Shown here piece by piece: positions 8,929-15,260 of a stretch of 34,429 nucleotides of DNA. The notes beneath the pieces are model-generated. The model was not told where the DNA came from, did not search any database, and saw nothing but the letters and a program-made list of their open reading frames with translations. The stretch is taken from positions 1 to 34,429 of the forward strand of contig NZ_LASA01000095.1 of assembly GCF_001562015.1 (NCBI RefSeq). Reading direction: 5' to 3'. A program made the translations under genes and the position numbers. This stretch comes from Endozoicomonas arenosclerae. GTDB lineage: Bacteria; Pseudomonadota; Gammaproteobacteria; Pseudomonadales; Endozoicomonadaceae. Within the stretch, counting starts at the first letter, position 1, and each line of letters begins with the position of its first letter.

Positions 8929-10119
8929 TCAGAGGCTGAATTTTCCGGTCAATACATAACGGTTTCGAGCGTATCCTTCTGGCTCAGATTCAGGAGAAAC
9001 AGGATCCTCTCTCCTGACGGTATATTCCCAGTCCAACGATACAGTGAGCCAACGTCGTGGCTCATAGGATAAGCCAAGTGAGTATTTATAAATGTCTCTC
9101 TGTTTAAGACTGGTACCCAATCCATCAAGTACCCAGTCATCTGAAAAACTCCAGCCCACTCTGCTGGTTAATCTTTCTCTCCAGTCATGACGCCAAGAGA
9201 ACCGAATAAAACGGCCTCGGGTGAAATCAGCACTTTGTGGCTCATCAGAATCCAAACCATAGTCCTGGCCGGTTGTCAGCCTGATTATCGAGTAAGTTCT
9301 CGGCTTGTAGGTGAGACCTGCATCCCATCCGGTAAAACCTTCTTTTCCTGCCTGACTCGCATCGGTTGCTCTGTATCGACGACCCAGTTTAAGAAAGAAC
9401 GATGTCTTTGGGCTGTAATCCCAGTTAAAGCCAGCCAGATAACTGGTGATTACATAGCCTGTACTGTTCAGATCAAGATATTGTAATGAACGACGAGAGG
9501 CTTCGAATACTGCATCTGTGTCAGGCTTCAATTGCAAGTAAAATGATGAGCCATATTCTTCTACCTGCCGATCGTAGAAATCATCATCTTCATAGTTTCT
9601 AGTGTTTAGCTGATATTCAAAGTCTATGTGGGCTTTCGCCTTTTTAGAGCCAAAACCATATTTTCCAGAAATCATCCGCTGCCTGTATTCAGGAAAGAGG
9701 CTTTCCCCCTCTTCTTCTGAGCCAACATCATGAGATACTTCATCGTTTATCTTCATATTGATTCTATGTCGGCTATTCAGTTCATGCTTGATCGTTCCTG
9801 AAAGACCATAATCTAGAAAACTTCCTGATTGAAACCTTGAATAATCATTTCTAGCTGTACTTAAGGTCAGTTTATAGAGGTTGTTGTCATTCTTAAGAAA
9901 AGAAGAAAATTGCTGACTAAGAACATAAACCTGAGAGCCTGTCTTGCTGTGACTGCGAAAGACATTATCATCATATTTAGCCTCTGCCGTGATGTCTGCA
10001 TGCAGACATACAGAATCAAGAGACAAAACCCTTATACACTCGTCGGCCCTAATACTTGAGGAAAAGATAAAGAGAAGAAGAAGGCTTTTCCTAACGAGTC
10101 TACAATCAATATCCGTCAC
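8929..10119 (-). CDS. Outer-membrane beta-barrel protein of exopolysaccharide export (BBP2_2/EpsL-like)
   Basis: This 396-residue protein begins at GTG 10119, preceded by AGAAGAAG, and has a signal peptide with cleavage likely after SSSIRA. The mature part is rich in alternating aromatic/polar strands. It carries AEAKYDDNVFRSHSK near the N-terminus, a pattern common in the putative beta-barrel porin 2 family (PF10082, EpsL-like) found in exopolysaccharide loci. It ends RNRYVLTGKFSL, a strand-like C-terminus suited to outer-membrane insertion. As first gene of the operon, next to a short OPX protein with no membrane-spanning region, it probably forms the outer-membrane conduit or anchor. Family assignment is from pattern recognition and not from alignment. 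Confidence 0.75.
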   Translation of the reverse strand: MTDIDCRLVRKSLLLLFIFSSSIRADECIRVLSLDSVCLHADITAEAKYDDNVFRSHSKTGSQVYVLSQQFSSFLKNDNNLYKLTLSTARNDYSRFQSGSFLDYGLSGTIKHELNSRHRINMKINDEVSHDVGSEEEGESLFPEYRQRMISGKYGFGSKKAKAHIDFEYQLNTRNYEDDDFYDRQVEEYGSSFYLQLKPDTDAVFEASRRSLQYLDLNSTGYVITSYLAGFNWDYSPKTSFFLKLGRRYRATDASQAGKEGFTGWDAGLTYKPRTYSIIRLTTGQDYGLDSDEPQSADFTRGRFIRFSWRHDWRERLTSRVGWSFSDDWVLDGLGTSLKQRDIYKYSLGLSYEPRRWLTVSLDWEYTVRREDPVSPESEPEGYARNRYVLTGKFSL

Positions 10120-10192
10120 AGCTTCTTCTTCACTATTTATCTCTTGCTAACTCTTGAACCAAGCAGACTTTCTTCTCGATATGACTTTTGGG

Positions 10193-10204
10193 CACGCTAC
10201 CGCC
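10193..10204 (-). promoter_or_regulatory. ops element (RfaH recruitment site) in the exopolysaccharide operon leader
   Basis: Read on the minus strand, the site is GGCGGTAGCGTG, which contains the ops core GGCGGTAG and the continuation found in enterobacterial ops/JUMPstart elements. It lies about 75 bp upstream of the first gene of the operon, in the correct orientation and in the untranslated leader, as is typical. RfaH binds ops-paused RNA polymerase and suppresses termination through long polysaccharide operons. The remainder of a JUMPstart sequence is not evident. Confidence 0.8.
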
Positions 10205-10341
10205 CTTCAACTTACACCCGATTGTTGAAACGGAAACGACCAAGATAATAAAAGACAGAATCTAACTTCATCCTTGATGTTTCCAAGTAACTAACGAGGG
10301 TAAAATCAACCTCACACGCTTTCGGCAAGAGTAAAGAGTTG

Positions 10342-10385
10342 ATTTCATGATCGTTCCTTGATCACAGCAGTAATTTCATGAATCG
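10342..10385. repeat. Two direct copies of ATTTCATGA spaced 31 bp
   Basis: ATTTCATGATCG at 10342-10353 and ATTTCATGAATCG at 10373-10385 share a nine-base core. The 31-bp period equals about three helical turns, which would place bound protein on one DNA face. The second copy contains the palindrome TTCATGAA. They lie upstream of the exopolysaccharide leader and could be regulator sites. Confidence 0.35.
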
Positions 10386-10769
10386 CATCACACTCTGACA
10401 CGACACATTTGGCTTACAGAACCTAAGAACTATAAAGTGTTATCTCATGGGTACTTATTTACTGTTTTTCTTTATCATTCTGTACTGAGATTTTCTCCTG
10501 CTCTCAAAATTCGCAAGAAAACCCACAGTAAAAAAACCTACACAACACCGTAATGCTATCGAAAGACGAATGACTTATATGCATTTTCCGAAGCAGATGA
10601 TTACAAAAATACATTTTCAGTTCAATAATCAAACAGAATTTTAAAACCACTATTTTTTTAAGGTTTTTTCGCCTGTCTTATCTCCTTGTTACATTTTTTC
10701 TATCGTCTCTTTGGAAAAATTGATATTCAACGAGCGTTGCATAAGTGAAGATAATGGCTAACAAAATAG

Positions 10770-10787
10770 TTAATCAACATAGATTAA
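10770..10787. repeat. Inverted repeat TTAATC-N6-GATTAA
   Basis: Six-base arms at 10770-10775 and 10782-10787 pair perfectly across a six-base spacer. It lies in the AT-rich region where such short dyads are not rare, about 250 bp before the EIIC start. It is a possible operator half of a larger regulatory region; support is weak. Confidence 0.25.
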
Positions 10788-10869
10788 TTGTGAGCTGATA
10801 TATATTGCCGTTCAAAACCAGATATTCACTCTTTTCCCCTTATTAACATTCATTTATTTTCACTATTTT

Positions 10870-10895
10870 CATTTGTTGATATACGTCAACAAATG
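10870..10895. promoter_or_regulatory. Perfect 10-bp inverted repeat, candidate operator upstream of the PTS genes
   Basis: The arms CATTTGTTGA (10870-10879) and TCAACAAATG (10886-10895) are exact reverse complements around TATACG. Size and symmetry suit a dimeric repressor or activator. It lies 145 bp before the EIIC start, so it most likely controls the PTS genes. No regulator gene is adjacent, and the binding family is unknown. Confidence 0.5.
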
Positions 10896-11040
10896 TTCAC
10901 GTTGTTACAAAAGTCCGTCATACGTTTCATTTGTCAGATTTCCGCTGCATTTTTCTTCTCTTATAGTTTTCAACAATGTTAACGAGCTGTTCAGGTTTGT
11001 GACCCCTTTTTACAGCACCTGATGAAGAGTAGAACCCGAT

Positions 11041-12102
11041 ATGAAGAATGATCTTGCAACCCTGAAGCGGCATCTGCTGACAGGTACCAGCCACATGCTG
11101 CCCTTTATCGTCGCCGGTGGTGTATTGCTGGCTTTGTCGGTGATGCTGAACGGTAAAGGCGCCCAACCTGAAGGCGTTTTCCTGACCGGCATCTGGGACA
11201 TGGGGATTGCAGGATTTACTCTTTTTGTACCGGTTCTGGGTGGCTATATTGCTTACTCTATTGCCGATCGCCCTGCTCTGGCTCCTGGCATGATCGGTGC
11301 CTATCTGGCTAACGCCAACGGTACCGGTTTTCTGGGTGCCATCATTGTTGGCTTTCTCGCGGGTTACATCGTTAATCAGCTAAAAAGAATTCCACTGTCT
11401 AACAAGTTCAAGGCAGTTTCCACCTACTTCATCCTGCCAATAGGCGGCACTTTTATTGTATCTGCCATCGTTATCTGGGGTATTGGCCAGCCTATCGCTG
11501 CTCTGATGGAAGCCCTGAATGGCTGGCTGTCAGGCATGGGTGACGCATCAAAAGTTGCCCTGGGCACTGTTCTGGGTGGTATGACTGCATTCGATATGGG
11601 TGGCCCAATCAACAAAGTAGCTACCCTGTTTGCCCAGACCCAGGTTTTCGAACATCCGGAACTGATGGGCGGTGTCGGTGTTGCTATCTGTGTACCTCCT
11701 CTGGGTATGTTCCTGGCCACCCTGCTCTCTAAAAGCCGTTACACCGACGAAGAGCGTGAAGCTGGTCGTGCCGCTGGCCTGATGGGCATGATCGGTATTA
11801 CTGAAGGCGCTATTCCTTTCGCCGCCAACGATCCGCTGCGTGTTATCCCATCCATTGTCGCCGGTGGCATCGTGGGTAACGTGATTGCTTTCCAGATGGG
11901 GGTTTTGAACCACGCACCATGGGGTGGCTGGATTGTCCTGCCGGTAGTTGATGGTCGCATGGGCTACATCATTGCCACTATCGCAGGTGCTGCCACTACC
12001 GCACTGATTGTGAACATCCTCAAGAAACCTATTGATCAGAAGGCTGAAGAAAAAGAAGAAGCACTGGATAACTCTGACGATCTGGTTCTCGAATTCGACT
12101 GA
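11041..12102 (+). CDS. PTS fructose-family transporter subunit EIIC
   Basis: This 353-residue membrane protein has about nine or ten hydrophobic helices. It has the family signatures MLPFIVAGGVLLALS near the N-terminus, GGMTAFDMGGPINKVA near the middle, and GMIGITEGAIPFAANDPLR around residues 251-269, whose Glu lies in the conserved substrate-binding segment. This is a stand-alone EIIC of the fructose/mannitol superfamily (FrwC, FrvB, MngA and ManP relatives). EIIC moves sugar across the inner membrane while EIIB phosphorylates it. The EIIB gene follows after 81 bp. No EIIA domain is attached or nearby. In Bacillus subtilis a fructose-family EII (ManP) imports mannose, and the adjacent mannosidase array suggests mannose here too; that is inference. 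Confidence 0.9.
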   Translation: MKNDLATLKRHLLTGTSHMLPFIVAGGVLLALSVMLNGKGAQPEGVFLTGIWDMGIAGFTLFVPVLGGYIAYSIADRPALAPGMIGAYLANANGTGFLGAIIVGFLAGYIVNQLKRIPLSNKFKAVSTYFILPIGGTFIVSAIVIWGIGQPIAALMEALNGWLSGMGDASKVALGTVLGGMTAFDMGGPINKVATLFAQTQVFEHPELMGGVGVAICVPPLGMFLATLLSKSRYTDEEREAGRAAGLMGMIGITEGAIPFAANDPLRVIPSIVAGGIVGNVIAFQMGVLNHAPWGGWIVLPVVDGRMGYIIATIAGAATTALIVNILKKPIDQKAEEKEEALDNSDDLVLEFD

Positions 12103-12110
12103 ACAATAAA

Positions 12111-12132
12111 GAGCTCCGCCAAAGCGGAGCTC
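12111..12132. other. Stem-loop between EIIC and EIIB genes
   Basis: GAGCTCCGC (12111-12119) and GCGGAGCTC (12124-12132) form a perfect 9-bp stem with a CAAA loop. No T-run follows on the plus strand, so it is unlikely to terminate there. It is more likely an intercistronic stability or processing element that sets different EIIC and EIIB levels. Confidence 0.6.
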
Positions 12133-12183
12133 CAGACACCTGACAAAACCTTTGGTTTCAACAGATTTAAACGGAGTAAAACG

Positions 12184-12495
12184 ATGAAAATGCTGGCTGT
12201 TACTTCCTGTCCTTCCGGTGTAGCTCACACTTACATGGCGGCAGAAGCACTGGAAAATGCTGCAAAGGAGAAAGGCTGGAACGTCAAGGTAGAAACCCAG
12301 GGCTCCTACGGTATTGAAAACAGAATTGAGCTGGAAGAAATCCGTGATGCCGACTTTGTGCTGCTCACGAAGGACATTGCCATCAAGGAAGAAGGCCGCT
12401 TCACCGGCAAGCCCATCATTCGTGTAGGTGTAGCGGATGCAGTAAAAAAAGCACCTCAGATCGTTGAGCAAATTGAAAAGAAACTGAAGAAGTAA
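12184..12495 (+). CDS. PTS fructose-family EIIB subunit
   Basis: This 103-residue cytoplasmic protein starts MKMLAVTSCPSGVAHTYMAA. Cys9 in CPSGVAHT is the phosphorylated residue of fructose-class EIIB. KVETQGSYGIEN and the C-terminal amphipathic segment are also typical. It takes phosphate from EIIA and passes it to the sugar carried by EIIC. GGAG seven bases before the ATG gives a good ribosome-binding site. It forms a functional pair with the preceding EIIC. Length is complete for a single-domain EIIB. The supplying EIIA and HPr are not in the window. Confidence 0.92.
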   Translation: MKMLAVTSCPSGVAHTYMAAEALENAAKEKGWNVKVETQGSYGIENRIELEEIRDADFVLLTKDIAIKEEGRFTGKPIIRVGVADAVKKAPQIVEQIEKKLKK

Positions 12496-12506
12496 GTCCT
12501 GCACCT

Positions 12507-12533
12507 TGCATCGGTCACACCCTGATCGATGCA
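12507..12533 (+). other. Stem-loop 1 after EIIB
   Basis: TGCATCGGTCA (12507-12517) pairs with TGATCGATGCA (12523-12533): eleven pairs including one G-U, loop CACCC. The downstream sequence is A-rich, not T-rich, so this is not a standard intrinsic terminator on the plus strand. It is the first of three adjacent structures in this gap. Confidence 0.5.
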
Positions 12534-12555
12534 GAGAATAAAAAACGTAACTAAA

Positions 12556-12605
12556 TTGTCGTCCCCTCAGGCCCTGTTGCGACCAACCCATGACCTGAAC
12601 GACAA
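12556..12605 (+). other. Stem-loop 2, nested hairpin in the EIIB-GH92 gap
   Basis: TTGTCGT (12556-12562) pairs with ACGACAA (12599-12605); directly inside, TCAGG (12567-12571) pairs with CCTGA (12594-12598). At the tip GTTG (12576-12579) pairs with CAAC (12584-12587) around a CGAC loop. The three nested helices make chance less likely, although no folding energy was calculated. Confidence 0.4.
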
Positions 12606-12614
12606 ACCCCATTT

Positions 12615-12680
12615 AAGCGGGCTGTCCTGAAACTGGCACCCACCCGGATTCAGAGAGCTACCCACTCTGACAGCCCGCTT
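12615..12680 (+). ncRNA. Candidate structured RNA: closed three-way junction upstream of the GH92 array
   Basis: The outer stem is 12 bp and perfect: AAGCGGGCTGTC (12615-12626) with GACAGCCCGCTT (12669-12680). Inside it two hairpins abut with no unpaired junction base. In the first, CTGAA (12627-12631) pairs with TTCAG (12649-12653), extended by CTGG/CCGG (12633-12636 with 12644-12647) across an A-A mismatch. In the second, AGAG (12654-12657) pairs with CTCT (12665-12668). Both terminal loops contain ACCCA. It may be a structured 5' leader, a processed small RNA, or a transcription attenuator; no T-run follows. The pairing is seen directly; the function is inference. Confidence 0.4.
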
Positions 12681-12781
12681 ACTTAAAGATAAAGAATCAG
12701 CCAATCGTTATTAGGGCATCACTCACACACTGCCTGACGGGACTCGGCTGCTTCAAATAAGCTTTCTGGCAAGGTACACAC

Positions 12782-15124
12782 ATGTTGTTTAGAAAAAGTG
12801 TTCTCTCTGCGGCCATCGCCATCACACTTGCAGCTCTGGCAGGTTGTGACTCCAATGATGATGAAGAAACGGTAGTATCCGGTGGTGAAGACAGTGCCAT
12901 CCATGTGGAAGGCCCAGGGATTCTGAAATATGTTGACCCCTTCATCGGTACTGGTTTTAACGGTCACACATTCCCCGGTGCAGTTCTCCCTGAAGGTTTT
13001 GTTCAGTTAAGTCCCGATAACCAGTTAACAGGCTGGCATTCATCCAGCGGTTATCATTATGACAATGACACGATCTATGGCTTCAGCCATACCCACCTCA
13101 GTGGCACCGGTATTGGCGACCTCGGCGATATCCTCTTCCTGCCTTTCACGGGCGACAAGAGTGAATCCAGCAAGTTCCGTAAATCCCAGGAAGGCGCCAA
13201 GCCCGGTTTTTATCAGGTTGAATTGGACGACACGGGAATTGTTGCAGAGCTTACTGCTACTCAACGTGTTGGCATGCATCGTTACACCTTCCCGGAAGGT
13301 GAAACACAAAAGCTGAAGATTGACCTGGGCCACACCCTGAATGAAGACTGGGGCGGCGTCAGCCTGATCAATGAGCTTGAAGTGGTGGATGACTATACCG
13401 TTATTGGCAAACGATACAGCGGTGGCTGGGCGCCTGATCAGCGTGTTTACTTCACAGCAAAATTCAACAAGCCCATAGCGAAATACATCATTACCAGTAT
13501 GGGAGAGGCTCAAGCAGGCAGCAGCTATAAAGCCGAAGGCAGTGATGTTGTCGCTTACATCGAATTTGAGCAGGACAGTTCACCTCTGGAAGTCAAAGTA
13601 GGTCTGTCTCCAGTCAGCACTGACGGAGCTGAGGCAAACCTGGCGGCAGAAGCGGATGAACTCACTTTCGACGAAGCGGTCACCAAAGCGGAAAATATCT
13701 GGCTGGATAATCTGGACGACTTTGAGGTTGAAGGCGGCACCGATGCCGAACTGACCAATTTCTACACCGCCTTATATCACACCAAGATTGCCCCAATGGT
13801 TCATCAGGATGTTGATGGAACCTATCTTGGTATGGACAAGAATGAATACCGTCCGGGAGAAGATGGCGTTCCAGCCAACTACCAGAACTACACCGTCTAT
13901 TCCATGTGGGACACATTCCGCGCCCTGCACCCGCTGAAAACCATCACCGAGCCTGAAAAAGCCGGTGAATATGCAGTAAACCTTGTTCAGAAATACAAAG
14001 AGGGTGGACTGTTACCCAAGTGGGAGTTGCACTCCAACTATACCGGCACAATGGTGGGCTACCCGTCTGTAGCCATTATTGCCGACGCCATGGTCAAAGG
14101 TCTGGCTGATAATGTCGATGCCAAGGCGGCTCTGGAAGCTGCCGTAGCCAGCTCAACTTATCACCCTCAGGATTTCCCTGAATGGGACCCCTACATCCTG
14201 AACCGGGTAATGACACCTCATATTGCCTACATCGAACAAATTGGTTTTGCTCCGGCAGACAAGACCAACGAATCCGTTTCCTACGGTCTTGAGAACGCCT
14301 ATTACGACTGGACTATCTCACTGATTGCCGAGATCGCTGGCGATAATCAGAAGAAAAAGGAATATGAAGATAGAGCTCAGGGCTACCGCCAGTACTTTGA
14401 TTACAAGCCAGATGCTTACGCTGAACACAATGCAACCGGCTTCATGCGCCCAAAAATGCTCGATGGCAGCTGGAGAGAACCTTTTGATCCTTATAATGCC
14501 GAGCATGAAACCGGTGACTACACAGAAGGGAACTCCTGGCAGTGGACCTGGTTTGTGCCTCAGGACATTCCTGGCCTGAAAGACGTTATGGGCGGTGAAG
14601 AGGCTTTCAAACAGAATCTGAACGCACTCTTCAATGCTCGTGAAGACGAAGGCACCAGTGATATGACCGGCCTGATTGGTCAGTACGTTCAGGGTAATGA
14701 GCCTGATCAGCACGTCCCTTATCTCTATAACTACACAGACACGCCGTGGAAGACTCAGGAAATTGTCGACAAGATTCTGGACGAATTCTACCTGCCAACA
14801 CCTGAAGGCATCGTAGGAAATGAAGATGTGGGTGCCATGTCTGCCTGGTATGTCATGAGTGCCCTGGGCTTCTACCAGATCACTCCGGGGGATGCGACAT
14901 ACACCATTGGTCGTCCACTCTTTGACAAGGTCACTATTCCACTGGGTGACGATGGCACCTTCACCATCACCGCTGAAAACAATGGGCCCGATAACATCTA
15001 TGTCCAGAGCGTATCCATTAATGGTCATGAGCTGGAAGAAGGCTTGTTCTTCGAACACTCCGAATTCAGGGATGGTGGCAATCTGACCTTTGTCATGGGA
15101 CCTGAACCCAAAACTCTGAACTGA
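12782..15124 (+). CDS. GH92 exo-alpha-mannosidase lipoprotein (array copy 1)
   Basis: This 780-residue lipoprotein has signal peptide MLFRKSVLSAAIAITLAALA and lipobox LAGC with the lipidated residue Cys22, followed by Asp. The GH92 N-terminal beta-sandwich begins at YVDPFIGTGFNGHTFPGA and includes GFSHTHLSGTGIGDLGD. The catalytic (alpha/alpha)6 domain contains YSMWDTFRALHPL, VSYGLENAYYDW, YTEGNSWQW, GNEPDQH (about 638-644, Glu being the family's catalytic acid) and GNEDVGAMSAWY (about 679). GH92 enzymes are calcium-dependent inverting exo-alpha-mannosidases acting on N-glycan, mannan or phosphomannan linkages. Linkage preference cannot be read here. AAGG seven bases before the ATG supports the start. 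It is the first of five tandem paralogues. Confidence 0.93.
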   Translation: MLFRKSVLSAAIAITLAALAGCDSNDDEETVVSGGEDSAIHVEGPGILKYVDPFIGTGFNGHTFPGAVLPEGFVQLSPDNQLTGWHSSSGYHYDNDTIYGFSHTHLSGTGIGDLGDILFLPFTGDKSESSKFRKSQEGAKPGFYQVELDDTGIVAELTATQRVGMHRYTFPEGETQKLKIDLGHTLNEDWGGVSLINELEVVDDYTVIGKRYSGGWAPDQRVYFTAKFNKPIAKYIITSMGEAQAGSSYKAEGSDVVAYIEFEQDSSPLEVKVGLSPVSTDGAEANLAAEADELTFDEAVTKAENIWLDNLDDFEVEGGTDAELTNFYTALYHTKIAPMVHQDVDGTYLGMDKNEYRPGEDGVPANYQNYTVYSMWDTFRALHPLKTITEPEKAGEYAVNLVQKYKEGGLLPKWELHSNYTGTMVGYPSVAIIADAMVKGLADNVDAKAALEAAVASSTYHPQDFPEWDPYILNRVMTPHIAYIEQIGFAPADKTNESVSYGLENAYYDWTISLIAEIAGDNQKKKEYEDRAQGYRQYFDYKPDAYAEHNATGFMRPKMLDGSWREPFDPYNAEHETGDYTEGNSWQWTWFVPQDIPGLKDVMGGEEAFKQNLNALFNAREDEGTSDMTGLIGQYVQGNEPDQHVPYLYNYTDTPWKTQEIVDKILDEFYLPTPEGIVGNEDVGAMSAWYVMSALGFYQITPGDATYTIGRPLFDKVTIPLGDDGTFTITAENNGPDNIYVQSVSINGHELEEGLFFEHSEFRDGGNLTFVMGPEPKTLN

Positions 15125-15128
15125 TTCA

Positions 15129-15148
15129 GGAGGGAGCCTGCTCCCCCC
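15129..15148 (+). terminator. Probable weak intrinsic terminator after GH92 copy 1
   Basis: GGAGGGAG (15129-15136) pairs with CTCCCCCC (15141-15148), with one A-C mismatch and a CCTG loop, followed by TTTTATT. The hairpin resembles the one after GH92 copy 3. The short T-run suggests partial termination, so some read-through into copy 2 is likely. Confidence 0.5.
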
Positions 15149-15260
15149 TTTTATTCCCCTTACCCTCAGGGTTCCTGGCCTTACTCTATGAGCAGGCTAT
15201 GGGACTCTGCATGCCTGAAAAAGCCATTTAGAGCTTAACCGGGCGCTCGCTGGAGTGAAT

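Larger units (their letters stand above)
10120..11040. promoter_or_regulatory. Divergent intergenic region between exopolysaccharide operon and PTS genes
   Basis: This is a 921-bp AT-rich stretch with no credible coding frame. It must hold the promoter of the leftward exopolysaccharide operon and that of the rightward PTS genes. Recognisable content is the ops element, two copies of ATTTCATGA 31 bp apart (10342 and 10373), an inverted repeat TTAATC/GATTAA at 10770-10787, and a perfect 10-bp inverted repeat at 10870-10895. I could not assign -35/-10 boxes with confidence. Confidence 0.6.

Noticed and set aside
10643-10669. AAAACC...GGTTTT inverted repeat followed by T-run, considered as a terminator
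   Set aside because: The stem is short and AT-rich with a 13-base T-rich loop, in a generally AT-rich region with no gene ending nearby.
11548-12612. Long minus-strand open frame (354 codons) antisense to EIIC and EIIB
   Set aside because: It is a shadow of two well-supported genes. The product is Cys/His/Gln-rich without motifs, and it spans the intergenic stem-loops.
14318-15058. Minus-strand open frame (246 codons) antisense to GH92 copy 1
   Set aside because: Similar antisense frames occur at matching places in the other GH92 copies, as expected from shared codon patterns.
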